Assembly (NCBI GenBank): GCA_031264145.1 | Contig: JAISEK010000173.1 | Span: forward strand, 1 to 64,000 | DNA length: 64,000 bases | Direction: 5' to 3' | Source of the DNA: Deltaproteobacteria bacterium | Lineage (GTDB): Bacteria > Desulfobacterota > Desulfarculia > Adiutricales > Adiutricaceae | Shown: positions 38,459 through 46,799 of the stretch, one piece after another | Layout: every line of letters starts with the position of its first letter | Position numbering within the stretch: position 1 is the first letter of the stretch | Made by a program: the position numbers and the translations under genes | Notes under the pieces: model-generated | What the model saw: the letters and a program-made list of their open reading frames with translations, nothing else | What the model was told of the DNA's origin: nothing | Databases searched by the model: none

Positions 38459-38959
38459 GTGACCCAGCCTCCACCAGCCAAGGCCCCCTCCGGCCGACGC
38501 CTTTCCAGGGAACTGGCCATGCGGCTCATGTTCCAACTCCAGTCGGCCGGCCTCCGGCCCGAGGAGATAGTCTTCCTTTTCGAGCAGAGCTTCGATCCCA
38601 GGAACGACAAGGAAGCCTGCCTGGACTTGACTGAGGAGAGCTTCCGGCAGGCCTGGCCCCTGGCCAAGGAGCTCTTCCTGGGCGCTGCCGGCCACCTGGA
38701 GGAACTCGATCGTGACATCTCCCAGGCCGCCAGGAACTGGAGCCTTGACCGGATGTCCCAGGTCGATCTGGCCCTGCTGAGGCTGGCCTACTTCGAGATG
38801 CGCTTCCGAGAGGACATCCCCCTGCGCGTCAGCCTCAACGAAGCCATCGAAATCGCCAAGAGCTTCGGGGACCAGGACTCCACTGCCTTCATAAACGGGG
38901 TGCTGGACAGCCTGCTTTCCAAAGGCGGGGAGAAACCCAAGAGCCCCAAGAACCCCTAG
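38459..38959 (+). CDS. nusB: transcription antitermination factor NusB
   Basis: NusB with NusE binds boxA RNA and supports rRNA antitermination. The 166-residue product starts at a GTG with a GAGGA site and has SRELAMRLMFQLQ, MSQVDLALLRLAYFEM and VSLNEAIEIAKSFGDQDS followed by FINGVLD, the family core. ribH-nusB linkage is widespread. Confidence 0.94.
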   Translation: MTQPPPAKAPSGRRLSRELAMRLMFQLQSAGLRPEEIVFLFEQSFDPRNDKEACLDLTEESFRQAWPLAKELFLGAAGHLEELDRDISQAARNWSLDRMSQVDLALLRLAYFEMRFREDIPLRVSLNEAIEIAKSFGDQDSTAFINGVLDSLLSKGGEKPKSPKNP

Positions 38960-38976
38960 ACGGCCGGAGCGCCAGT

Positions 38977-39555
38977 ATGTTTCCCTCGCCCCCCGCCATG
39001 CTTCCTCCGGCCAGGACCATCTGGCTCCTCCCGGCCTTGCTGGCCCTCCTTGCCGGCGGATGCGGCTACAGTCTGGCCCCAAGCCCCTACCGGCTGGACC
39101 TCAGGGGCGAGACCCTTAGGCTTTCGGTCCCGGTGGCGGACAACCGCAGCCGTTTCGGCCGCCTGGGCCCGGCCCTCACCAAGGCCGTCATCGAGAGGCT
39201 CTCCGGGACCAAGGGCCTGTTCCTCGACTCCAGGAACCCCGAGGCCACCCTTAGGCTTACCATCACCTCGGTGGCCGTTGGCAGCGGCTCCTGGGAGCCA
39301 ATCGGGACCTCGTCCAGGGACACCCCGGAGGCCTCATCCAGCCGAACCGCCGGGGTCTCCATAATGGCCACCCTGACCAGGCCCAACCCAGATGGCGGGC
39401 CGCCCCTGGTCAAAAGCAGCGGCTTCTACAGCTACCGCACCTACATGGTGAGCCTCAACCAGGGCCAAGTGGAGACCCAGGAGGCCGAGGCCCTGGACTG
39501 GATCCTGGACGACATCAGCCAGAAGATCGGTGCCGTGATGTTCAACGAGTTCTAG
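38977..39555 (+). CDS. lptE: LptE-like outer-membrane lipoprotein
   Basis: The 192-residue product has a lipoprotein signal ending LAGGC (Cys about 28) followed by GYSL, the usual LptE opening. It then has VPVADNRSRFGRLGPALT and a C-terminal ILDDISQKIGAVMF helix. LptE plugs the LptD barrel that inserts lipopolysaccharide into the outer membrane, so an LPS-bearing outer membrane is implied. No lptD is adjacent. Sequence is divergent, as is usual for this family. Confidence 0.8.
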   Translation: MFPSPPAMLPPARTIWLLPALLALLAGGCGYSLAPSPYRLDLRGETLRLSVPVADNRSRFGRLGPALTKAVIERLSGTKGLFLDSRNPEATLRLTITSVAVGSGSWEPIGTSSRDTPEASSSRTAGVSIMATLTRPNPDGGPPLVKSSGFYSYRTYMVSLNQGQVETQEAEALDWILDDISQKIGAVMFNEF

Positions 39556-39559
39556 GCAA

Positions 39560-40645
39560 ATGGACCAGCAATCGCCCCTATTGGGCCGACCCGCCCGCTT
39601 CTGGAAATCGGAGGGGCAAAAAGGCGCCGTCGCCTGCCAGGCATGCTTCCACAATTGCCTCATCCCCGAAGGCCACCGAGGGTTCTGCCAGTCGCGGGCC
39701 AACCATAATGGTATGCTCTATGCGCTCAACTACGGCTTCACGGGGGCCCTGGCGCTGGACCCGGTAGAAAAAAAGCCCCTCTTCCACTTCCAGCCCGGCT
39801 CCATGACCTTCTCGGTAGGAGCCCCTGGCTGCAACCTTACCTGCCTGGGTTGCCAGAACCACGACCTCTCCCGGCCTGGCCCGGCCTGGCCCGGGGGCAG
39901 GTACGACCATGGAATCGTCTTCCGTCTTGGGCAGATGGCCATGGACAACCAGGCCGACAGCTGGTCGTTCACCTACAGCGAGCCGACGGTCTTCCTCGAA
40001 TACGCCATGGATCTGGCCCAGGAAGCCCACGCCAGCGGGTTACCATCGATCTGGGTCACCAACGGCTCCATGTCGGCCGACCTCCTCAAGGCCCTGCCCC
40101 CGGCCGTCGAGGCCATGAACGTGGACCTCAAGGGCTTCACGGAAAAATTCTACTCCGAGGTCGCCGGCGGCCGGCTGGCCGTGGTCAAGGACAACATCGC
40201 CCTGGCCCTTTCCCTGGGCATCTGGGTGGAGGTGACCACCCTCCTCATCCCTGGCCTCAACGACTCGGAGGGAGAACTGGGCGAGCTGGCCGCCTTCCTG
40301 GCCTCGCTCTCGCCGGACCTACCCTGGCACGTCAGCCGCTTCTTCCCCAGACACCGGCAATCCGACGTCCCAGTCACCTCCACCAAAAGCCTCCTCGCGG
40401 CCAGGGAAATCGGCCTTTCCAAGGGACTTAGGTTCGTCTACCTCGGCAACGTCGCCGGTCCTGGCTTCGCCGATACCGTCTGCCCCGGCTGCGGCCGGAC
40501 CCTGGTCGCCAGGAACGGCTTCCTGGTCATGAAAGACGAGCTGGCCGGTCAGGATCGATGCTCCTTCTGCCGAACAGCGATAGCCGGCCGCTGGGGACGA
40601 GACCCGTCCCAAGGCCAGAAGCGTCTTCACAAACTGGCACCTTAG
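39560..40645 (+). CDS. amrS: AmmeMemoRadiSam-system radical SAM enzyme
   Basis: The 361-residue protein contains the radical SAM cluster motif in GCNLTCLGCQNHD (CxxxCxxC) and an N-terminal Cys pair ACQACFHNC typical of AmrS (formerly called PFL-activating-enzyme-like). C-terminal zinc-like Cys pairs occur in CPGCGRTL and CSFCRTAI. The partner Memo-AMMECR1 genes are not in the window. The exact reaction of the system is unsettled. The ATG at 39560 follows the lptE stop by four bases. Confidence 0.93.
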   Translation: MDQQSPLLGRPARFWKSEGQKGAVACQACFHNCLIPEGHRGFCQSRANHNGMLYALNYGFTGALALDPVEKKPLFHFQPGSMTFSVGAPGCNLTCLGCQNHDLSRPGPAWPGGRYDHGIVFRLGQMAMDNQADSWSFTYSEPTVFLEYAMDLAQEAHASGLPSIWVTNGSMSADLLKALPPAVEAMNVDLKGFTEKFYSEVAGGRLAVVKDNIALALSLGIWVEVTTLLIPGLNDSEGELGELAAFLASLSPDLPWHVSRFFPRHRQSDVPVTSTKSLLAAREIGLSKGLRFVYLGNVAGPGFADTVCPGCGRTLVARNGFLVMKDELAGQDRCSFCRTAIAGRWGRDPSQGQKRLHKLAP

Positions 40646-40778
40646 TGGTAAACTAGCCCGGTCATCACGCAGGCCCAATCGGGACACCCTCTTGGGGTTC
40701 CTCTGGCCGACATCTGACGCACCGGTGAACCTGGAAGGACCGTAACCGCATCAAAGAATAGTCAGAAAACCTAAAAGC

Positions 40779-40872
40779 GGAGACGTACCGAAGTGGCCGT
40801 AACGGGGGCGACTCGAAATCGTCTTGTCGGTGATGAGCCGGCACGTGGGTTCGAATCCCACCGTCTCCGCCA
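40779..40872 (+). tRNA. tRNA-Ser (anticodon CGA)
   Basis: A complete class II tRNA: acceptor GGAGACG pairs with CGTCTCC at 40862-40868, with discriminator G and encoded CCA. The anticodon stem GGCGA/TCGTC encloses the loop CTCGAAA with anticodon CGA at 40814-40816. A long variable arm follows, then a T arm GTGGG-TTCGAAT-CCCAC. It reads UCG codons. A terminator follows about 50 bases later. Confidence 0.96.
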
Positions 40873-40924
40873 ACCCTTGGTTTATTCAATTTTTTTTGGT
40901 TTTATGTCGTTTGTTCTCGTTCTC

Positions 40925-40958
40925 AAAACCCCTTGCAAATCAAGGGGTTTTCGTTTTT
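40925..40958 (+). terminator. intrinsic terminator after tRNA-Ser
   Basis: An 11-bp perfect stem, AAAACCCCTTG/CAAGGGGTTTT, with a 5-nt loop is followed by CGTTTTTT. Confidence 0.85.
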
Positions 40959-41089
40959 TGGGTTCATTTTCGTCCACTTTGGACATTTGACATTCTCGAT
41001 ATTTTAAGTCAAAAATTGAGCGGAAGGCCCACATGATAGGTTAAATCAACTCGTCACGAACCATAATTAACCAATTAACTATGTAATGC

Positions 41090-41222
41090 CAACAACTTAA
41101 GGTGTTGCACCCTCAGATATGAAAAAATGGTATTCGTTCATGAATCGTTAACTGGGGAGCAAGATGTCTGATTCTTTATACTGGGTACAGAAACCGGGTG
41201 CCGAGATTGGCTTAAGTTGTTG
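41090..41222. mobile_element. 133-bp element bounded by 12-bp inverted repeats
   Basis: CAACAACTTAAG at 41090-41101 and its exact inverse CTTAAGTTGTTG at 41211-41222 bound an interval without an open frame. Next to it is a short transposase C-terminal scar. It could be a MITE or one end of a deleted insertion sequence. Confidence 0.45.
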
Positions 41223-41236
41223 ACATTGGGCGTGGC

Positions 41237-41275
41237 CTACATCTTCACCACAGCATCGTCAAAGAAGTCGGCAAG
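41237..41275 (-). pseudogene. C-terminal scar of a transposase-like gene
   Basis: Twelve codons on the minus strand read LADFFDDAVVKM and then a stop, right beside the inverted-repeat element. Upstream sequence is AT-rich and not coding. The string looks like the tail of an insertion-sequence gene; the family is uncertain. Confidence 0.3.
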
Positions 41276-41377
41276 GTTTTGTCAGAAAAAAATATTACTA
41301 TTATAAATTTATACAGCAATATTTCATCTATAATAGAACAATTATTTCTATTATATAATATAAAATTATTATATTTT

Positions 41378-43540
41378 TTATTCCCAATTAATATCCATGC
41401 CAAGATAAAAAGCCCTTGGATTGCCCCAAGATTCAGAATAACTATTTTGGCCAGCAGCACTTGTTATTGCGCCTGGTTGATAGTTATCATGGTCAAACAA
41501 GTTAGTTATATCAAGAAAAAGCTTATATTTATCATTAAATCTATAGTTAAGCTGGACGTCAAAATACCATTTGTCAGGTGATACCCACTGATTATTGTAG
41601 TTACTGGTGCCATTTATTCTGAATTCAGGCAAATTTCTAGCTAGGTTATCGCCTTCAAAACGATATTTGAGACGTCCCCCGAGACCTGTAACAGGCTCAT
41701 AGGCTACTTCGAGATTAACGATAGTTTTAGGGACCCCAGTCATCCGATACCCATCTAAAATATCATTTTGTGTTCTACTACTCCTATATTTTGCAATTTG
41801 ATATGTGTAATTACCTGATAATAACAAATATTCTATCGGTCTAACCTCAAATCCAGCCTCAATCCCATGGCGTCGAGTTTTTCCGGCATACACTATTTGG
41901 GGTGTGTTAGTAATGGGATCGTTCTCATACGTCTGGTCATGGTCCGTGTTTATGCTATAAAAAATCATCTCAAAGTTCACCCAATTCAATGGTCTCACAC
42001 GATAACCAAGTTCGATCTGATCGCGTTTCATCGTTTCCCCAAAGACAAAGAAACGACCAGCAGTCATGCTAGTCAAACTGTAGCCACGGCCAAAATTGGC
42101 GAAAAGGTCAAGCCATTCCATGGGAGTCACTAAAATTCCGGCTTTAGGCTGGAATAACCCTTGTGAAGGAGCTTTATAATTTGAATTAGGGCTTAAAATT
42201 GGAACTGATCTATCATTTTGAAATTGTCCAGTCTGTAATTTACCATTATATCTGTCATAACGTGCTCCCAATCGAAGCTGTAAATGTTCTAATACTTGGT
42301 ATGTAACTTCTGAAAATAGTGATAGCGTATTTAAATTATAGTTTGTATCAGTATATTGTGGTCCTCTTCTTCTGCCTTGACCCCATATTTTCCTATATCT
42401 ATCTCTTATCTCATTTTCATGCAAAAAATCAGATCCAATAGTTAAATTAGCTGCTTTATCGGCAATTAGACCTTTATAATTATAAGAAAGACCTAGACCG
42501 ACTGCTTTTCGCGAGCTAGACTGTTCATTGTTTGAACCATCCATTGGAGCACCATATCCATTAAATCCACTGCTATCAGGCCCAAAAGTTATATCACCTA
42601 TATAGCTTAAGCCTGCGGGATAACCAAACTCCCACCTGGTGTTGGTAAGATCGGTGAAGTAGCTGTAGAAGGTCAGCTGCTGCTCATCGGTCAATTGGTA
42701 ATTGGCCCAAAGGCGGGCATCAAACCGCCGGCGGACTCCGCCGTTGCTTTCCCCGCTGCCGTCATCGACATAGTCCCTTTTGTTTTGCCCCAGATCGTGG
42801 CGAAGGCTGCCCGCGTTGTTCCATTCCGAGTAATAGCCCCTTACGTTTAGGCTGGTCTGGAATTTGTCGGTAAAATGGTAAGTCCACCGGCCGGAAAAAT
42901 TGCCCCTGTTCCAATCCGACTTCTGCCGCCAACCATCGGTGTGGAAAATCTGGAAGGCGTAAACATGGTCCATTTTTCCGTCTGTCCGGGCTATAATCCC
43001 AGATGCGTCGGCCATGTTGTCGCTGCCATACCTTAGGGCGAAACGGGTGAAATCGCCTGCCTTGTAACTTTGAAAGGCCATTGTCCCGCCCGAGGCACCT
43101 GTTCCGTAATACACCGAGGCAGGGCCCTTGATAATCTCCAATTGTTCAATTTCCAGTGGTATTATCAGGTTTGAGTCGATATAGTTGTCGGTATGGCCGC
43201 TATCCTGGAGAGGGATGCCGTCAAGATACATGGCCAAATCCCCACCGTGGGAACCACTAAAGGTGCGTATCCTGGCCGTTGGCGCAACGCCATTGTTGGT
43301 CGATGGATTGATGCTGGTCCCAGGGCTAAGAAGCATCATGTCCAGTGGCTGGACGTAAATCCGATCCGTCACTTCTTTGTTGCCCAAAACCGTGGCGCTG
43401 GTGCTCTGAAGCTCCTCACGGCGGACCTGCCCCCTGACGTCAATTTCCGACAGCACCTCCTCCTCTTCCTGGGCAATAATGGCCAGGGCAGGAAAAATCA
43501 AGGTGAAGATTAACCCAATGAAAAGAATCTGTTTCAACAT
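41378..43540 (-). CDS. TonB-dependent outer-membrane receptor
   Basis: The 720-residue product has a signal peptide (1-23), a TonB-box region near EEVLSEIDVRG, and a plug domain with ARIRTFSGSHGGDLAMYLDG and QLEIIKGPASVYYGTGASGG. A 22-strand barrel follows, ending in YLGMDINWE. Such receptors import siderophores, cobalamin, haem or nickel chelates. tonB and a NikK-like DUF4198 gene lie upstream on the same strand, so a metal ligand such as nickel is plausible. Base composition changes within the gene: the N-terminal part (above about 42,610) is GC-balanced while the rest is AT-rich, suggesting recombination between divergent alleles. Confidence 0.92.
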   Translation of the reverse strand: MLKQILFIGLIFTLIFPALAIIAQEEEEVLSEIDVRGQVRREELQSTSATVLGNKEVTDRIYVQPLDMMLLSPGTSINPSTNNGVAPTARIRTFSGSHGGDLAMYLDGIPLQDSGHTDNYIDSNLIIPLEIEQLEIIKGPASVYYGTGASGGTMAFQSYKAGDFTRFALRYGSDNMADASGIIARTDGKMDHVYAFQIFHTDGWRQKSDWNRGNFSGRWTYHFTDKFQTSLNVRGYYSEWNNAGSLRHDLGQNKRDYVDDGSGESNGGVRRRFDARLWANYQLTDEQQLTFYSYFTDLTNTRWEFGYPAGLSYIGDITFGPDSSGFNGYGAPMDGSNNEQSSSRKAVGLGLSYNYKGLIADKAANLTIGSDFLHENEIRDRYRKIWGQGRRRGPQYTDTNYNLNTLSLFSEVTYQVLEHLQLRLGARYDRYNGKLQTGQFQNDRSVPILSPNSNYKAPSQGLFQPKAGILVTPMEWLDLFANFGRGYSLTSMTAGRFFVFGETMKRDQIELGYRVRPLNWVNFEMIFYSINTDHDQTYENDPITNTPQIVYAGKTRRHGIEAGFEVRPIEYLLLSGNYTYQIAKYRSSRTQNDILDGYRMTGVPKTIVNLEVAYEPVTGLGGRLKYRFEGDNLARNLPEFRINGTSNYNNQWVSPDKWYFDVQLNYRFNDKYKLFLDITNLFDHDNYQPGAITSAAGQNSYSESWGNPRAFYLGMDINWE

Positions 43541-43589
43541 GCTCCATGCTCCACATTTTGCGCAGTAAACAAATAACTAGGAGTCATTA

Positions 43590-43618
43590 TTGACAAATTA
43601 CTGGCATACTGCGATAAT
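43590..43618 (+). promoter_or_regulatory. near-consensus sigma-70 promoter diverging from the receptor gene
   Basis: TTGACA (43590-43595), a 17-bp spacer and GATAAT (43613-43618) lie on the plus strand, 50 bp from the receptor start. No convincing protein gene follows, so a non-coding transcript is likely. Confidence 0.7.
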
Positions 43619-43624
43619 ATGGCC

Positions 43625-43740
43625 GGGTTTATGGCCACGGCCTGTACAGCCCAAGGCAGCCTTGTCGAGGTCTCAATTCGAGGCAAGGCTGCCTCTCAAA
43701 AATTATCCGCCGTCAAATTATGCCCTGTTGGGGCCTCGGT
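43625..43740 (+). ncRNA. candidate structured small RNA
   Basis: Downstream of the promoter at 43590, the predicted transcript folds a 10-bp perfect stem, GGCAGCCTTG/CAAGGCTGCC (43655-43664 with 43684-43693), and a second GC hairpin near 43727. No U-tract directly follows, so the 3' end is unknown. A 66-codon frame from 43619 starts inside the -10 element and is unlikely to be translated. The remainder up to 44131 is AT-rich and shows nothing else. Confidence 0.35.
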
Positions 43741-44131
43741 AAAAAATCTCAGAACAATGTTGAGCTATTTAAAATTTACCATAACTAACAAAAGTCTATG
43801 TTTATATATTATTATATAATCAAAATTAATGATTTATAATATTTATTTCCCCAAAAGAATAATATTAGCATCTTAACCAGAAAAACATCTTTTATTACTC
43901 CCAATAGCTATCTCAAAAGCAAAGAATCAGGACTAAAACCCCTCTCGATTTTTAGTCTTGGTCCTTAAATTATTTGTACAGTCGGACGAAAGGCTGGGTG
44001 AATCCGTTATATAGGCGCAGCCCATATATATATAGATTACGATGCGGGATAATTTTGTCACTAAGCCTCACCTACAAACTTTTTAAAAATACTATTTTAT
44101 TTTTTATCATAATTAATAATATTTATCATTT

Positions 44132-44980
44132 TTAACGCACGGAAAACTTTAAAGGCACGGTCAATTTCAGATTGGCCCCGACGAAGCTGTTGGGCAGGGG
44201 CGGCAGAGGCGAACACCTGACCGGCAGAGCCACAGCTTCGTCGTCAAGCAGCTGGTGGCCGGAACTTTTGACCAGGCTGGAGGAATGTACCGAACCGTCC
44301 TTGGCGACGATGAAACTCACGGTCGCCGTCCCAGCCAGTCCGCGGCTTTGAGCCGCCGAGGGATATTTCTTCCTGCGCTCTAACCTCTGCCTGACCTTGT
44401 TCTTGTAGGCGTTCATCTCATTGGGATTCCCCGTCCCCGTCCCGCCAGGGGTGCCACCTGGCCCGCCGTCCCCGGCCCCAGGGATGCCGCCAATGACTCC
44501 GTCTGGGTTGATGCCCTGGCTCGAAGCCTCGACCGGCGTGGCCGGTTTGGGTTTGACCTTGGGCTTTGGCCTTTCCGCCATCGGTTTTTCCGAGGGTGGA
44601 GGCGGAGCCAGCACCGGGGTGACCTCGGCCTGCTCGGCCAGGCTTTCCAGGAGGGTCAGGTCTTCCGGTTCCGCTTCAAGCTCCGGAAACTGGTCGGGCT
44701 CTGGTTCTGGCTTAGTCTCGGGCCCGTCTGGCGCCTCGGCCACGGGTCCCCCGTCGCCACCGTCACCGCCCTGGCCGCCAAAGGGATCGAATTCGGAGAA
44801 ATCCATCACGGCCAAAGGCACGAGGTCGGGTTTTCCAGGGCCAGGGTCCATGGCCAGACCGGCCAGGGCGATGCCGTGCATCAAGAGTCCCATGACCAGG
44901 GCCTTGATGAATATCCGGCGCTCGAGACGGTATTCGCACTCAAGGGCCTTTGGCTCGAACTTCACGGCACCGTCACTCAA
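44132..44980 (-). CDS. tonB: TonB-family energy transducer
   Basis: The 282-residue protein has a cytoplasmic start and one membrane helix (about 28-45). A long Pro/Glu/Lys-rich spacer with KPKVKPKPATP is followed by a Gly/Pro linker and a C-terminal TonB domain with YPSAAQSRGLAGTATVSFIV and VKSSGHQLLDDEAV. It couples the inner-membrane ExbB-ExbD motor to outer-membrane receptors; exbB and exbD are not here. The TTG start at 44980 overlaps the end of the DUF4198 gene by eight bases; a GTG at 44965 is an alternative. It probably serves the neighbouring receptor. Confidence 0.88.
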   Translation of the reverse strand: MSDGAVKFEPKALECEYRLERRIFIKALVMGLLMHGIALAGLAMDPGPGKPDLVPLAVMDFSEFDPFGGQGGDGGDGGPVAEAPDGPETKPEPEPDQFPELEAEPEDLTLLESLAEQAEVTPVLAPPPPSEKPMAERPKPKVKPKPATPVEASSQGINPDGVIGGIPGAGDGGPGGTPGGTGTGNPNEMNAYKNKVRQRLERRKKYPSAAQSRGLAGTATVSFIVAKDGSVHSSSLVKSSGHQLLDDEAVALPVRCSPLPPLPNSFVGANLKLTVPLKFSVR

Positions 44981-45749
44981 CTATGGAAAAGGCCAGCGAG
45001 GCGGAATATGTTTCCCGGCCGCAGACGCTCTCGTCGGGATATGGGTCGGACTTGCTGACTTTGGCCAGCCAATTGCCTGGCCTCAGGGGAACGATATCGA
45101 CAAGGCCGTCCTGGTCGGTCTCTGCCTGGAAGGCCAGGGCTGCGTTGCGATCGGAGAACCCGGCGAAGAAGGCTCCCACGCTGGCCGCGGGCAGGGGCTG
45201 GCCGTCAAATAGGACCTTGACAGGAAACTTGTCCCCAACCTTGACCTTCCAGGGGTTAACCTGGGGCACTATTTCAAGCTTATGGCCCACCGGCTTGGAG
45301 ACGAAGGCCTCGGGCCCGGCCTGGCCTAGGTTCAGGAGATTTTTGCCGAAGTTGGCCCCAAAGGAACAACTCACGGCGGACGGCTCCTCGGCCCTGGATT
45401 TTCTGACGAAGCCGTTGGGGGTCCGGCTGGCAAAGCCCAGCTTGCTGGCCGCCAGGACATAGTAGCTGCCGGCGGCCAGGGATTCCTCGGAGACGAAATT
45501 CTGAGCGAGCGCGCCCTGAGTAAGCTTAATCTCGCTGCCAAGGCCGACCAGTCTGACCGGCTCGAACCTTTCGGCGTAAACATCAGCCTTGATTTCGTCG
45601 GCGACAGGGAAACCATGCCCAAAGCCCTGGAAAACTTGGATCTGCTCGCCAATGGCCGCTTTTTCCACGCCAGCCCAGAAGTCATGGGCCAGGGCAGGGA
45701 CGGACGAAAGAACCGCGAGAAAGGCCAAAGTAAGTGTCGTTCTAACCAT
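44973..45749 (-). CDS. DUF4198 periplasmic protein (second NikK-like paralogue)
   Basis: The 258-residue product has a Sec signal (1-21) cleaved before HDFWAGVEKA, leaving an N-terminal His. It aligns along its length with the DUF4198 protein at 16116-16901: shared features include GHGFP/GHDFP, the AVSC/AVEC Cys, KLEIVP/PLEIVP, FDGQPLP/FQGQPLP and a late Cys before LAFSIVE/LHFAIWE. DUF4198 proteins accompany nickel and cobalt importers. Here the gene overlaps tonB and is followed by a receptor gene, suggesting a TonB-driven metal uptake unit. The ATG has a GGGAG site. An upstream leader contains a terminator. Confidence 0.85.
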   Translation of the reverse strand: MVRTTLTLAFLAVLSSVPALAHDFWAGVEKAAIGEQIQVFQGFGHGFPVADEIKADVYAERFEPVRLVGLGSEIKLTQGALAQNFVSEESLAAGSYYVLAASKLGFASRTPNGFVRKSRAEEPSAVSCSFGANFGKNLLNLGQAGPEAFVSKPVGHKLEIVPQVNPWKVKVGDKFPVKVLFDGQPLPAASVGAFFAGFSDRNAALAFQAETDQDGLVDIVPLRPGNWLAKVSKSDPYPDESVCGRETYSASLAFSIVE

Positions 45750-45814
45750 TTTCTGGCTCCCTATTTTTTAACGTCTGGGATTTAGGCTTTTCGAGCCAAT
45801 TTGCATCGTTCACA

Positions 45815-45857
45815 AAATAAAAAAACCTCTTTCAGGAGCATTCCTGAAAGAGGTTTT
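45815..45857 (-). terminator. perfect leader terminator before the DUF4198-tonB operon
   Basis: A 16-bp perfect stem (45822-45837 with 45842-45857) with a 4-nt loop reads on the minus strand into TTTTTTTATTTT. It lies between the promoter at 46043-46071 and the DUF4198 start at 45749, so it would stop that operon's own transcript unless an alternative fold forms. Confidence 0.85.
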
Positions 45858-46036
45858 CATAACCAATGCAATTTATACTATATATAATTAAAAATTAACT
45901 TTCATAGTTAAAGCAAATTATATATCTAGCAAAGCAACAAGCATTTAAAAATAAAGAGAAATAGTATCTTACGCACGAGATGGACTCCAATGCGGTTCAG
46001 GGCATCAGCTTTTCGAAAAGCCGCCTTTACAGACTG
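45858..46036 (-). promoter_or_regulatory. candidate riboswitch/attenuator leader, class unknown
   Basis: About 180 nt lie between the predicted start of transcription and the terminator. The proximal part has a self-complementary GCTTTTCGAAAAGC hairpin enclosed by a GCGG/CCGC stem, then ATTGGAGTCCATCTCG. The distal part is AT-rich. I recognise no known riboswitch core, including cobalamin, TPP, SAM, FMN, fluoride or Moco. Confidence 0.45.
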
Positions 46037-46042
46037 GTCTAG

Positions 46043-46071
46043 ATTATCTCCTCATTGCATGTCAATGTCAA
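46043..46071 (-). promoter_or_regulatory. near-consensus sigma-70 promoter of the DUF4198-tonB operon
   Basis: On the minus strand TTGACA (46071-46066), a 17-bp spacer and GATAAT (46048-46043) are found. Two bases differ from neither hexamer's core beyond the first -10 position, making it the strongest promoter on this strand here. Confidence 0.8.
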
Positions 46072-46799
46072 GAGGGGGGTAAAAATAATTGACCTGCGAA
46101 ATCAGGCAAATGACGTTGGCCTAGGTTCTAAACAGAAGTGAAGTTGACATAAATTTAATAAAATTAAACAATATATATACTGTAAATATTGGTTATTATA
46201 AATTTTTACAGTATAAATATTAATAAATATGATTATTTATATCCCAAGGAATCCAATGGCCATGAGCGACAACAGCTGGCCTAACCTTAGGAGGGAGAAG
46301 GCGATGGGCATAAAATTTGGCTTGCCATCGGGGAAAGCGTTTGGTATAAATCCCAGAGACAGTTCCGTTCAATCGATTCGTCCATGGGCCCTGGCCAAAG
46401 AGCCTTTGGCCAGTAGGCATGGCAGGCCGGCGAGCCAAACCGGCCTAAACGCCCGTCGGAGGATCTTTCCCGCCCAGCCAGGCATTGGGAAACGGATGCC
46501 CGGGGCCTTGACCTCGCCCATTGTCCTTTCACGTCGGACGAATTGGTAAATTGGGGGCAAAAAGCCCCTATGGATCCAAGAACTAGGATCCAAATTGGAA
46601 AGTTTGGGGACCACAGACTGTCCGCCTCGCCTTGACCTCACTTTATTAGTCTACCTAGCTTTCCATGGTTTTATAAGTTTCATTGTTATCAGGTCAAGAA
46701 GGCCTATCGGAGGTAACAGCCCGATGGGTCTTTTTTTATGTCCAACGCTAGATATTTTTTGATTTTAATTATAATTTTAAGCTAATTTTGAGGTATAAA
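46072..46799. other. gene-free spacer
   Basis: AT-rich at 46130-46240, then GC-mixed sequence. A 106-codon frame at 46229-46549 has no ribosome binding site and no recognisable protein. An intrinsic terminator is at its right end (46701-46737). Confidence 0.4.
46701..46737 (+). terminator. intrinsic terminator ahead of the IS630-like gene
   Basis: GGCCTATCGG pairs with CCGATGGGTC (two G-U pairs), with a 10-nt loop, followed by seven T residues. It ends any plus-strand transcript from the spacer about 60 bp before the next gene. Confidence 0.6.

Noticed and set aside
41867-42133. Open frame antisense to the TonB receptor
   Set aside because: Overlaps a clear receptor gene and shows no domain or ribosome binding site.
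46229-46549. 106-codon open frame
   Set aside because: No ribosome binding site, no recognisable domain, proline/arginine-rich random look.
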